Positions 32,290 to 43,389 of a DNA stretch of 64,000 nucleotides are shown here, piece by piece. How positions within the stretch are numbered: position 1 is the stretch's first letter; every line of letters begins with the position of its first letter. The DNA is from Mytilus edulis (lineage: Eukaryota > Mollusca > Bivalvia > Mytilida > Mytilidae): assembly GCF_963676685.1 (NCBI RefSeq), contig NC_092350.1, positions 3,461,486 through 3,525,485 of the forward strand. The letters run 5' to 3'. A program made the translations under genes and the position numbers. Under the pieces are notes generated by a model that was not told the DNA's origin, did no database searches, and saw only the letters and a list, made by a program, of their open reading frames with translations.

Positions 32290-32675
32290 TTAAAATGATT
32301 AAAAAAAGTTAAAAAAAAAAAGTATTTTTTTTCCTTGGTTGCCTCTAAATTAAACATTTAATATCAAGTAAACGTAAAACGTATTTAAGATCATTAACAA
32401 TTCTATAACTTAGTGTTAAAAAAACTAACTTCGTAAAGGTGATGTGATTTTTTGAAATAGCGTTAATTTGACGTTACATTCTACAGGCGTTTGTACTGCA
32501 CATAAATTGCTATCCAGTAATAACTTATAAACAATGCTGCCGACAACTAAACGAATATTTCACACACAAAAACAAAACAATTTCGGCTTTTACTTAACAA
32601 CATCAATAGTTAAAACAATCGGGTTTTTTTTCGGATTATCGTCCATGATTATAATTTTTAGATAATATTTTCTTA
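32290..32675. other. AT-rich non-coding stretch
   Basis: No gene or repeat visible apart from A-runs; a 60-codon minus frame at 32175-32357 is low-complexity. Confidence 0.5.
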
Positions 32676-32710
32676 AAGCAAGGACGTATGTTAGTTATAC
32701 GTCCTTGCTT
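32676..32710. repeat. Small perfect hairpin
   Basis: Arms AAGCAAGGACGTAT (32676-32689) and its exact reverse complement (32697-32710) with the loop GTTAGTT. It may be the terminus of a MITE or a structured RNA stem; nothing more can be said. Confidence 0.7.
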
Positions 32711-32725
32711 AAAGCGATCCACTCA

Positions 32726-33100
32726 GTGGTGTGAGTGCCAATGAGACAACTCTCCATCCAAATAACAATTTATAAAAGTAAACCATTATAGGTCAATATG
32801 TACGGCCTTCAATACGGAGCCTTGGCTCGCACCGACCAACAAGCTATAAAGGGCCCCAAAATTACTAGTGACTGTAAAACCATTCAAACGGGAAAACCAA
32901 CGGTCTAATCTACATGTATATAAAAACGAGAAACACATAAATTACATAAACAAACGACAACTACTGTACATCAGATTCCTGACTTAATTAGGACAGGTGC
33001 AGACATTTACAGCGGGATTAAACGTTTTAATGGTACATGTCTCTGATGGTACCAAACCTTCTCCCTTTTTCTGAAACAATAGCATAACATAACAACATGC
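32726..33100 (-). mobile_element. Tail family A copy (-)
   Basis: GTGAGTGCCAATGAGACAAC, then GGAGCCTTGGCTCGCACC, AAGCTATAAAGGGCCCCAAA, AGATTCCTGACTTAATTAGG and GCGGGATTAAACGTTTTAAT. The extreme end (GATGTGG) is partly lost. Confidence 0.75.
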
Positions 33101-34030
33101 AATAGCATGCATACCAGGCAAATTTACATAAAATGCTAGGGAACGTAAGCGCAAGCGTAGATGATATGACAGATTTAAAGGGTCCTACTAAAAAGCGCCC
33201 GGGAGCGCCCGAGTGAAGAAAAAGCGCCCGGGGGGAATATAAAGAAATTGTATTGGCACGAGACAACTTTGTGTCGATGAAATAAGTTATGCACATTGAT
33301 TTTTTTTTTAATTTAGACAAGTATTTTGCAAATTCAGATAATAGACATTTGTAATAAAGCACAAAAACAAGTATGAATGTTCCAATTTAAACAATATATG
33401 AATACTATGGTATACTATAGATTTATAAAATGTTAGACATCAAAAGACATGTTTTTTTCAAAAATGATATCAAAATGAAAAATGCCAAAAACACTTAAAA
33501 TTCACAGATAAATATTAATTTTATAAAATTAAAAGAGTGACATATTATTTAAGAACGATAAAAGTGACACGCACGTTTAGTGTATGTATATCAGCATCAG
33601 CAATTAAAACAATTATACTATGCATGTTAAAAGCAGGTGTTTGGTATAAAACAAATAACTGATTGAATCACCGATAAGCTTTTAACGTTGTTTTCTGTCA
33701 GTTTCAATAGAATAGAGATAACAATATTTTATTTTAAGCTCCGACGGCATCAGTTGGTGATTTGATGCCGTTTGGTCTTAAAATATAATATACAATAAAG
33801 TAAGGAAAAGAATATCAGAAAAAGCAACAAAAGCTATGTACCATGTTATTTAACAAAAAGGGAGACGATGTAATTTATCAATAGAATGTCAGTTAGATTT
33901 ATTTGATAAGCTGGTGAAACCAATTCTTTAATACGGATGAGAAGTATGAAACTGGACAAATCATTGGAAATAAGCATCAAATGTCCAATGATATCATATT
34001 AGTGCAGGCTGCTTATAGATGAAAATATAA
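33101..34030. other. Non-coding stretch with a short GC-rich repeat
   Basis: The word GCGCCCGGG or GCGCCCGAG occurs three times at about 33196-33236, standing out from AT-rich surroundings. A short inverted repeat pairs GACGGCATCA with TGATGCCGT at about 33747-33774, bordered by ATTTTAAG and CTTAAAAT. No gene is supported; the 111-codon minus frame at 33027-33362 is inside repeat sequence. Confidence 0.45.
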
Positions 34031-34032
34031 AA

Positions 34033-34215
34033 AAAAGAAGATGTGGTATGATTGTCAATGAGACAACTCTCCACAAGAGACCAAAATGACACAGAAATTA
34101 ACTAAAGGTCACCGTACGGCCTTCAACAATGAGCAAAGCCCATACCGCAAAGTCAGCTATAAAAGGCCCCGAAATGACAATGTAAAACAATTCAAACGAG
34201 AAAACAACCCAGTCA
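34033..34215 (-). mobile_element. Tail family A fragment (-)
   Basis: AAGAAGATGTGGTATGATTG, CTCTCCACAAGAGACCAAAA, TCAACAATGAGCAAAGCCCA and CAATTCAAACGAGAAAAC. It stops near 34215, well short of the core, so it is a strongly 5'-truncated copy. Confidence 0.8.
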
Positions 34216-34504
34216 GGATTCTACTTCGTCAAAATTATCTCCCCATTACACCAGTTCATTTTCACAATCGTAGAAATGAAAGCCATTGTAGGGATGACGC
34301 GCTGCCAATTTTGCTCTTGAAAACCGTTAAATTTATCAAGATCTAAAAAAAATTATAATTAAATATTTCGTGGAAGGGCAGGCTAAAAATTTTCAGTGGT
34401 TGAAGATTATAAACCCTAGTTATCACACCAAAAAAAAAATTGGATTATTTTCTCGAGTCACATAATATTATATGGAAGGGCAGACACGAAAATTACTGAA
34501 CTAA

Positions 34505-35144
34505 ACACATTTATTCAAAAACCAGTTGTTGGCATGACACGGGTTATGTTCTTCTCATATATGTTATAATGGTATGATACTAAACCCCTGACGGGAAGGA
34601 TTGTGCCTGATGTTCATATGATGAAATCATAATCTTTCAGTCAGTTTAATTGAAGTCTGGAGCTGGCATGTCAGTTAACTGCTAGTAGTCTGTTGTTAAA
34701 AATGTATTATTGTCATTTTGTTTATTTTCTTTGGTTACATCTTCTGACATCAGACTCGACTTCTCTTGAACTGAATTTTAATGTGCGTATTGTTATGCGT
34801 TTACTTTTTTACATTGGCTAGAGGTATAGAGGGAGGGTTGAGATCTCACAAACATGTTTAACCCCGCCGCATTTTTGCGCCTGTCCAAGTCAGGAGCCTC
34901 TGGCCTTTGTTAGTCTTGTATTATTTTAATTTTAGTTTCTTGTGTACAATTTGAAAATTAGTATGGCGTTCATTATCACTGAACTAGTATATATTTGTTA
35001 AGGAGCCAGCTGAAGGACGCCTCCGGGTGCGGGAATTTCTCGCTACATTGAAGACCTGTTGGTGACCTTCTGCTGTTGTTTTTTTCTATGGTCGGGTTGT
35101 TGTCTCTTTGCCACATACCCCATTTCCATTCTCAATTTTATTAA
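34505..35144 (+). mobile_element. Tail family B copy (+)
   Basis: About 640 bp: GACACGGGTTATGTTC, CTGACGGGAAGGATTGTGCC, CAGTTAACTGCTAGTAGTCT, the core AACATGTTTAACCCCGCCGC and CCAAGTCAGGAGCCTCTGG, then GAAGGACGCCTCCGGGTGCG and CATTTCCATTCTCAATTTTA. A second copy lies at 52395-53040. The paralogous region 37078-37465 lacks it and reads straight through, which fixes its borders. Coding capacity is absent. Confidence 0.75.
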
Positions 35145-35228
35145 TAGATTGATATGTTCTCCGTCCGTGGTATTTTTTAAAGAAAAATGGGAGGTTATGC
35201 ATTTTTATCACCCAACTTGATAGATACC

Positions 35229-36536
35229 TACGGAAGCGCCACACATTTTTATTTTCTTCCTATGTTTGCGTTTAACGCAAACCTTTGCGATATAACGCAA
35301 ACCTTTGCGATATAACGCAAACCTTTGCGATATAACGCAAAGGTGCGTTACAACAAAAACCTTTGCGATATAACGCAAACCTTTGCGTTATAACGCAAAC
35401 CTTTGCAAAACCTTTGCGTTATAACGCAAAACTTTGCGATATAACGCAAACATTTGTTTTATCTTATTTCTTATTTAAGATTCAAAGGAAACAGTAGTTA
35501 TTGATGGAGGAGGCTGTATATATTAAAATTTATCACCTTTGTAGTCATTGCAAAGTAAAATGCTTGAATAATTAGATCTTATCAATGACTCATAATGAGC
35601 AGAATAATATAAGAAGATGTGGTATGAGTGCCAATAAGAAAACTCTCCATCTAAGTCACTATTCGTAAAAGTAAACCATCATAGGCCGAATTACGGTCTT
35701 CAACACGGAGCATTGGCTCACACTGAACAACAAACTATAAAGGTCCCCAAAAACGATATCCATGTTACTACTAGTATATATATTACAAAGAAAATTGAGT
35801 AAATTGAGGTTATACCTAAGAAAAAAATCAACCTGCTAATATAGCTATAACCGAATATAAATATACTTCCAAAGTAAGCACTCGTTTGAGAACTGTGTAA
35901 AGTAGGTTAGATTCAAACAAGCTACCCTTTGGCAATAAATGTATAGAATGAAGATGTTTTATTAATAAAATTATATTCTCTCTATTCAAATTGCTACCCA
36001 AGCATCTTAAAAATACTTCATCATATTGAAATGAAAATTCAATGACTTTCTATCAAAGAACCTTGATCATATTCTGAGATTTAAAAAAAATGTTTCCTTA
36101 TTAATAATTCATTTTAAAGCAGAAAGATCATTTTGTCTATTTGACTTGGAGGTTTCACAATTGTATGACATTATTTTTGATCTTTCAATTTAAATATGAC
36201 TATATACTAAACTATATCTATTTTCTTGTTAAATAATATACTTTTCTGATGCAAAAATCAGTCTTAATTTATGTATAATTGCACTTCAAGTATTCCATTA
36301 TTCCTATGCATATTTATTATAATGACTTGGCCTTGTATGTATGTTTCTTTTTTTATCTACTAGTAAATCACATCCGAAATGAATGACAGACGGGCATATA
36401 TACAAAACTTAATGAAATTATAACGCAAAGGTTTGCGTTTAACGCAAAGCTCGCAAATAACGCAAAGGTTTGCGTTACAACGCAAACATAGGAAGAAAAA
36501 TAAAAAAAAAATGTGTGGCGCTAATACGCTTCCGTA
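35229..36536. mobile_element. Foldback-type TIR element with subterminal 20-bp repeats
   Basis: The left end TACGGAAGCG...CCACACATTTTT and the right end are inverted over ~52 bp, the right arm having a small insertion (TATTAGCG). Inside each arm are tandem TAACGCAAACCTTTGCGATA units: about eight at 35270-35450 and, inverted, a few at 36418-36488. GATACC flanks both sides (35223-35228, 36537-36542), and TAGATACC matches if the junction is shared. The interior holds a nested tail family A fragment and no transposase, so it is non-autonomous. Confidence 0.85.
35612..35755 (-). mobile_element. Tail family A fragment (-) inside the foldback element
   Basis: AAGAAGATGTGGTATGAGTG, GAAAACTCTCCATCTAAGTC and CAACACGGAGCATTGGCTC; it stops soon after AAGGTCCCC. 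Confidence 0.7.
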
Positions 36537-36542
36537 GATACC

Positions 36543-37465
36543 CATGTCGTCGAGTTGATATCTAATTGTTCTGCATTACTATGTAATAGATAAATTGAAA
36601 ACTTATGCAAATGGTGTTTTTGAAATAAAACACTTCGTAATTTAGAAGAAAATTGTCGTTTTATTTGTTTCTATTCACTTTTAAAACTTGTGTTACTATA
36701 GTAAACATAACAGTAAGCATTTATCGCCTTTTCTAACAAACAGCTTCGATTCTTTTGTTCTATTTCAACTGGGTTTCCGCCCGTGTCGTCAAGTACCTTT
36801 AGTAAAGAAATAGCTATTCGAACACATCTACTGTTTTTGTGATTCATTAGATAGGTATTTAACTTGACCCATATATTTCATCTTTTCGTGCTGTGATTTT
36901 TTATTTTATAAAGTCAACCTGTAGCTTTGGTATATAAAAATGACAGAATCTGAAGCGAGATGATATATCAAATACTCTTGCTTTGTACGTTTAAAGACAA
37001 ACTATACACCTCAAACACGTGTCAACACAAAAAGGTGCACTCGATTTTCTCTTTTCGATACAATTGTTACATTTTTTGGATTATTTTCTCGAGTCGCATA
37101 ATGGAAGGGCAGACACGAAAAATACTGAACTAATAGATTAATATATTCTCCGTCCTTGGTATTTTTTTTTTAATCGGAGGTTATGAATTTTTCTACTTCT
37201 ACATTCAACTTGAGATGCACATGTCGTCGACTTGATATCCAATTGTTCTGCATTACTATGTTATAGATAAATTGAAAACTTATGCAAATGTTTTTTTATT
37301 AAATAAAACACTTCGTAATTGAGAAGAAAATTGTCGTTTTATTTGTTTCTATTAACTTTTAAATTTTGTGTTACTATAGTAAACATTACAGTAAGAATTT
37401 ATCGCCTTCTCTAACAAATAGCTTCGATTCTTTTGTTCTATTTCAATTGGGTTTCCTCCTGTGCA
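36543..37465 (+). repeat. Segmental duplication: unit B (37078-37465) repeats parts of 34441-36785
   Basis: Words of 36543-36785 (CATGTCGTCGAGTTGATATC, GAAAACTTATGCAAATG, GAAAATTGTCGTTTTATTTG, AACAGTAAGCATTTATCGCC) recur in order at about 37214-37460 with ~90% identity by eye. The earlier part of unit B (TTATTTTCTCGAGTCGCATA, GGAAGGGCAGACACGAAAA, TATATTCTCCGTCC) matches 34441-34504 and 35145-35222. Unit B has neither the tail B copy nor the foldback element, so it is an empty-site version. Confidence 0.82.
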
Positions 37466-37467
37466 AA

Positions 37468-37612
37468 GTGCAACACATAAACAAACGGCAACCACTTTAT
37501 TACAGGCTCCCGACTGGGACAGGCACATACATAAATAATGTGGCGGGGTTAAACATGTTAGCGGGATCCCAACCCTCCCCCTAACCTGGGACAGTGGTAT
37601 AACAGTACATTT
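37468..37612 (-). mobile_element. Tail family A fragment (-), head-to-head with the next copy
   Basis: AACACATAAACAAACGGCAA, GGCTCCCGACTGGGACAGGC, GGGGTTAAACATGTTAGCGG and GGGACAGTGGTATAACAGTA. It ends exactly where a plus-strand copy starts. Confidence 0.8.
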
Positions 37613-38087
37613 TGTTGTCGGGATGTACAAGTACCCGGTCACGTCCACTTGTATTTTTTTTTTTGTCCATCTGATGAGTTAAGCCTTTTTCAACTGATTT
37701 TTATAGTTCGTTCTTATGTTGTACTGTTAAACCACTGTCCCAGGTTAGGGGAGGGTTGGGATCCCGCTAACATGTTTAACCCCGCCACATTACTTATGTA
37801 TGTGCCTGTCCCAAGTCAGGAGCCTGTAATTCAGTGGTTGTCGTTTGTTTATGTGTTACATATTTGTTTTTCGTTCATTTTTTTACATAAATAAGGCCGT
37901 TAGTTTTCTCGTTCGAATTGTTTTACATTGTCTCATCGAGGTCTATTATAGCGGACTATGCGGTATGGGCTTTGCTCATTGTTGAAGGCCGTACACCGCC
38001 TAATTTAACGGTGACCTATAATTGTTAATGTCTGTGTAATTTTGGTGTTTTGTGGATAGTTGTCTCATTGGCAATCATACCACATCT
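37613..38087 (+). mobile_element. Tail family A copy (+), split from its 3' end by a LINE
   Basis: GTCGGGATGTACAAGTACCC, GAGTTAAGCC, GGTTGGGATCCCGCTAACAT, the core AACATGTTTAACCCCGCC, CTGTCCCAAGTCAGGAGCCT and GGCAATCATACCACATCT. The last bases (ACCACATCT and a T run) are repeated after the LINE at 39333, so the tail continued there before the insertion. Confidence 0.85.
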
Positions 38088-39332
38088 AGTAGAATTTGTC
38101 TCCTGTCATAAACACTTAGGGATTACCTTTGATTCCAATGGTAAATTCCATACACATATAAAAATATTTTAAAGTGTGCAAGCACAAGATTAAATGTTCT
38201 TAAAAAATTGAAATATGTATTAAATAGAAATTATCTTGCTCGTATATATTTAACTTTTATAAGACCCGTTATGGAATATGCATGCGAGTTATGGGATGGT
38301 TGTACTCAACAAGAAGCCGTCAATTTAGAACATGTTCAGTTAGAAGCAGGGAGGTTAGTAACTGGGTTGCCCGTGTTTGCTAGTCGGGAAGCTATATATT
38401 TTGAAACTGGCTGGCAATTGCTTGTGGACAGAAGAAAATCCAGAAAGCTCAATATGTTCTATTCTTTACATAATGGGACTGCCCCTGATTATCTCTGTGA
38501 TTTAATGCCCCCGCTTGTTGGTCAAGTATCTAACTACGATTTGCGAAACAGTAATAATTATATAGTACCCGGTTATAGACTAGACATAACTAGAAAATCC
38601 TTTTTCCCATCCTCTACTATTGAATGGAATAGCCTTACCCCCGACATACGTACGTCCAAAAATATAAATATTTTTAAAACGAAAGATGAAGTCCAAATTG
38701 ATACAGCCACCTTCCTATTTTAGTTGTGGGGATAGAAAACTTAATATCATTCATACACGTTTGAGAAATATGTGCAGTTCTTTAAATTCAGATTTACATC
38801 GTGTTAATATTAAACCAGGTCCAGCATGCAGCTGTGGCCACCCTGTTGAGGATAGTATACACTATTTTTTAGAGTGCGCTTTTCACAACGAAGCAAGAGA
38901 AATACTGTTTTTAAAAATTAGAAAGTTATGCTATATCCATTGAGCTTCTATTAGCTGGTGACGGTGACCTTTCTTTTCAGCAAAACAAAGACATTTTTGA
39001 GTCCGTACAATCTTATATCAGAATAACACAAAGATTTAAAACAATCAATTAACATTCTAAATTTCAACTTTACAACCTTTCACTCCAGTCCAGTTGTTTC
39101 ATTATTATTCCTTATTATATTGTATTTTTTTTCTTTTTATTTCTAATTTTTGTTTGAAGTATGTATTACATGCATTACTACTATGTTTTTTTTCTTTTTT
39201 TTCGCCATTATCTAATGTACTTTGTGTTTATATTTATATTGGGAGAGGACGTCTCTAATGTTGTTATAACTTGTGTCCAATCCCTTTTGCTACTTTTGCA
39301 AATAAAATATGTTTAAACTAAATTTAAACTAA
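38088..39332 (+). mobile_element. 5'-truncated LINE inserted in a tail family A copy
   Basis: The 9-bp duplication ACCACATCT at 38079-38087 and 39333-39341 defines the insertion. It contains the C-terminal part of an ORF2 and a 3' UTR ending in AAACTAAATTTAAACTAA. This dates the LINE after the tail copy. Confidence 0.82.
38097..39052 (+). pseudogene. LINE ORF2 C-terminal region (post-RT) with Cys/His motif
   Basis: Starts in mid-ORF with 'FVSCHKHLGITFDSNGKF', the conserved post-RT 'K-x-LG' block. After a frameshift near 38170, 38208-38700 reads 'YLARIYLTFIRPVMEYACEL' and 'FFPSSTIEWNSL'. Another shift leads to 'ACSCGHPVEDSIHYFLECAF' (C-x-C-x7-H-x3-C, near 38823-38882) and an end near 39052. 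RT catalytic motifs lie upstream of the truncation. CR1/L2-like is my best placement. Confidence 0.75.
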
Positions 39333-39360
39333 ACCACATCTTTTTTATATAGTAATATTT

Positions 39361-40378
39361 GGGTTCGACGACTTACAGAAAAGAGCGACGATCTACAGAA
39401 AAGAACCGAAAAGGACCGAAAAGGACCAAAAAGAACCGAAAAGGACCGAAAACAACCGAAAAGGATATCGATTTTTTTTTTTGTAATCGAAGGAAATAAG
39501 CAAATTGCAAATCATTGAAAACCTTATACTGTGAAAGGACTAATTTTAACTCACATGTATGTGAAAAATTACAGGCAGGGTCGGATGCCTATCTTATAGA
39601 ATAGAAAAATAGAAAAGTAACGCCACAAAAATCGAACTCTGTTTTATATGGTAATGAGTATTTCATCATAAATTTCATAACACGGACGAACAAACGGACA
39701 AGGGTAAAGATTTAATGGCCATTTCGCTACGGCGGGCCATACAAACGAATCTTATAATTATTTATGAATGTTGAACTTTACTGAGTGATACAATTTCATA
39801 TTGCAATGTCATTTGTCATATTGAATAAGTATTTATATACTGTGAGACGTGATGCCGTTTTCTTTCAAGAGATCAAGTACAAGGGAAAACCGAATGGTTT
39901 TATAAATTGACCATAAACCCACTTATTCATGGTATGGTATCAATATTTCCGACCTCAACCTGAATAGTTTATCAAACTATTTAAAAACAAAATTATAAAA
40001 ATATCAGTTAGGTCAGAAATATAGATAAGTGGGTTTATGGTCAATTTATAAAACTCTTTTATTCATGTAGCCCTTTGTTTTATAAATATTACTAAAAAAA
40101 ACAAGTTATATATTGTTTCTTTTTTGTAAATTCACATATCCCAATAAATGCACAATCTAAATTTTTAATTGTGCATTCAAATTTATTATTACGAAGAATT
40201 GTTAACAATATAACAAAAAACCGTGTACATATACATTGTTTTAACTTTATTTAATAAATATATATTATGTATCCTCTTTTCGGTTCTTTTCGGTCCTTTT
40301 CGGTTCTTTTTGGTCCTTTTCGGTTCTTTTCGGTTCTTTTCTGTAAATCGTCGCTCTTTTCTGTAAATCGTTGGACCG
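39361..40378. mobile_element. Mutator-like non-autonomous foldback element with 9-bp target duplication
   Basis: GTAATATTT flanks both sides (39352-39360 and 40379-40387). The ends are inverted: left GGGTTCGACGACTTACAG and right (reverse complement) CGGTCCAACGATTTACAG, both followed by AAAAGAGCGACGAT(C/T)TACA and then tandem GAACCGAAAAGGACCGAAAA units for ~50 bp. Arms are about 115 bp. The 9-bp duplication and long TIRs suit Mutator-like elements. The interior has no transposase frame. Confidence 0.85.
39897..40054. repeat. Hairpin nested inside the Mutator-like element
   Basis: Arms 39897-39926 and 40025-40054 (GTTTTATAAATTGACCATAA... and reverse complement) are perfect over 30 bp, separated by ~98 bp. 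Probably a small MITE inserted earlier or carried along. Confidence 0.8.
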
Positions 40379-40387
40379 GTAATATTT

Positions 40388-40774
40388 AGTTTGCTTTTAA
40401 TTTACTGATAACAAAATCAATATTTATAAACTTTATAATAATATATGACTTTATAATCAAAATTTCACCTATTCCGCACTATGTTAAAACAGTTCTTCGG
40501 GATAATGCATCCGTGCTGCAGTATATGATAAAAAAAATCACAATAATCGGTTCTATAATAGGGGTCAAGTGTCAGAACACAACCATTCAACATATAGAAT
40601 TAAATCCATCCATCCATAAAAATGTGTCGACTATGCGTTATACTTCGCAGATTAGGGGACACGACAAATACACACACTGTCGGCAAAGTAAAAAACAATC
40701 ATAATGAAATTTTAGTATACATTTCTTTTTTAACTTTTTTTTTAAGTGAACACGAAATTTAATGATAAATAGAT
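40388..40774. other. AT-rich non-coding stretch
   Basis: No gene seen. A 63-codon frame at 40513-40704 has no recognisable domain. Confidence 0.45.
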
Positions 40775-41055
40775 ATAGGAAGATGTGGTACGAGTGGCAA
40801 TGAGACAACTCTCCGTCCAAGTAACAATTTATAAAAGTAAACCATTATAGGTCACGGTACGACCTTCAACGCGGAGCCTTGGCTCACACCGAACAGCAAG
40901 CTATAAAGGGCCCCCAAAAATACTAGTGTAAAATCATTCAAACGGGAAAACCAACGGCCGTCTAGTCTATATAAAAAACGAGAAACGAGAAACACGTATG
41001 AACTACTTAAACAGACGACAACTACTGTACATCAGATTCCCGACTTAAAATAGGT
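40775..41055 (-). mobile_element. Tail family A copy (-)
   Basis: AGGAAGATGTGGTACGAGTG, GAGACAACTCTCCGTCCAAG, GCGGAGCCTTGGCTCACACC, AAGCTATAAAGGGCCCCCAA and ATCAGATTCCCGACTTAAAA; it ends before the core. Confidence 0.8.
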
Positions 41056-41059
41056 GCAA

Positions 41060-43385
41060 ACATTTGCAAAAACGATTTTATCTTTCTTATATGCAAAATA
41101 AATTTAACTTTTCTTTATCTAGTGGATGCCAGGTCTTAAAACTTTCCAAACTGCACAGGTAAGTCTGGAGTAGTTTTTGAGGTGAAAATACGGCCATATT
41201 TGAATTGTCCATTTGTTATGATGAACTTTAAGGTTTATGACCCCTTCTGTAGCCATGTGAATTATGATCTCTTCAAAATTCAATAGTATCAGCTAAGATA
41301 ATGAATAATAGATATGAACCATTTTGTACATATACCAAGGGGAAACTTCGTTCAAAGCATAATTATTTATTTTTTCATTGGATTTGACAGAGAAAGGTGA
41401 TTTTGGGCCAAACAAATCCAACAGTTTTGTAGAAAATCCATAGATTTTATTAGAGATTTGTGTTATAAAATTTTATACATACATTACTCAATTGTTTTCT
41501 ATGATGTGTTAGCATTTATTGTTTACAAAAAAGTCCTACACAACCTTTAAATTTCAAAAATCCTTGTGCTGAGTCACTTAAGTCGAACGTACCTCAAAAG
41601 GTGTGCTTAAATTAATCCATATTTATATTTATTTGAACCAATATGTTAATTCATAAACTTCTTTTAAGGAAATCATTGCTAGCACTGCATGCAATAATTA
41701 TCTATCTATCAAGCCCCGAAACGTCAAATTTTAGAGTACAAGGGGAAAGGCTGTGGCTTTTATTTAAAATGCCATATGTTTATCATTGAATATCATTGAA
41801 TGAACACAAGGGTGCATAAACCTTAAATATCTAGCTAGTGTTCAATTCCTCCTATTTTTTTGGAACGGAAACGTTAATTTGAATTTAGAAATGTTTGACT
41901 CTAAAACCCCCCAAAATGTTTCAAATGCAAAGAAATGAATATTTAAGTCATTAAACATTAAAGGCGAATAAAATAAAAATTAATTTAAGATTCATGTAAA
42001 ATACAACTTACCAGTACGAAAGTTTTTCTTTAATCTAACGAAATATTGTCAAGGCGAGGTTTATATATCCTGGACATCGATTCTTAAGCACGAGAAAGAC
42101 GATCCCTGCGAAAAGTGAACTGACAAGTCTAGCCAGTATATAAAACATCTAAAAATAGAAAAAAGGGGGTTCACGATGACCGATAAAAGTTACACTCTCC
42201 TGTTAATGTGATTGCGGGAAAAAAAATACTTACAGTAAAACGATAAAAAAAAAAACATGAAATGACAAGAATAAATGCATATGAGACAGATTATTCGGTC
42301 TGCACATGTTTGTTTTGAAAAAAAAAAACAGAAGGGAAAAACATACGGTTTTCACACAGGCGCTTGGGTATATGATACAGATTTTTTTTTTTTATTAAAA
42401 TGTTCAATTTTCTATATTTATAATACGTATCTATCATTTCTTTGCATGTCTAACCTAGTTTCGAGTGATTTAAACGACTTAGAGAAAATACCCAAACTAA
42501 GAAACAAACCACTGTGTATCATCGCCACCGGAAATTTGGTACTAACGAAGCGGATAGAAATGGAGGGGGGGGAGAGAAAACAAGGTAAAAATTCATTCAA
42601 TATTTTAAGCATTTCTACTGATGTGACGAGGGTACCGCTTAAGAAATGATTTTCTGATATATAATTCTTTAAATTATTAGGCCGATGCTATACTCCAAAA
42701 CTTGTCACTTAGTACCGAAAATTCGAGGTCGATCGTCCTTTGTCGCCCCATTGGCAAAATATTCAACTGGTTTTTTTTAAATTATTTTTCCAGACACACT
42801 TTTAGATTATTATAGTTTGGCATCATATCTACTAAAATTGTTGTCAAAAAGATGTTTTTTTAAAAGAATATAGACCATAAAAAAAGTCTAGGGTACGGCA
42901 ACTTGCTCGTGTTGACTAATTTACTGTATGTCAACTTTTAAAATTGTTTCAACTGTATGGCAACATGCTAATTTTAAAATATTTATTTGCCGTCCTTTTA
43001 AAGAAAATAAAGTGTTAAGTTCAAATATCTAATAAGGCATTTGATAAAAATACAATTCGCTTGACAGCATTTAAAATGTATACACAGTATAACTAATATA
43101 AGACTTGAACACAGTCCTATTACATCTTTTACATTCGCGTACATAACAATGACGTTACGCACGTTGTTGCGTCAATACCGGTGTAAATTAAAACCAGTCC
43201 ACAAGTGCTAATAAACAGCTTATCTATAAAATCATAACAGTTAGTCTAAAATAAGGACAACACATTAGCAAAACGTCAAAAATATGCGTGTCAGACGTAA
43301 CAGACTATACGATTAATTATACTTTATCAGGGGTGTTTGTGTTCTTCAAAACAGTGTTATATCCACGAAAATTTCAATGAATGAT
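41060..43385. other. Unassigned 2.3-kb stretch with weak gene-like signals
   Basis: No supported coding gene. A 36-nt segment 41123-41158 lies between a good acceptor (ACTTTTCTTTATCTAG) and a good donor (CAG/GTAAGT) and is open in one frame. TATATAAA occurs on the minus strand at 42060-42067, followed 50 bp later by a donor-like CTG/GTAAGT (exon end 42012). TATATAAAA occurs on the plus strand near 42138. These could belong to promoters or tiny exons, but each alone is weak. The 124-codon plus frame at 42275-42649 is low-complexity in part and unrecognised. Confidence 0.3.
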
Positions 43386-43389
43386 ATAT

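Noticed and set aside
41123..41158. 36-nt plus-strand exon between a good acceptor and donor
   Set aside because: Twelve codons without any neighbouring exon, frame context or recognised product; such pairs occur by chance in AT-rich DNA.
42275..42649. 124-codon plus frame
   Set aside because: K- and F-rich low-complexity parts from A and T runs, no recognisable domain, no splice or promoter support.
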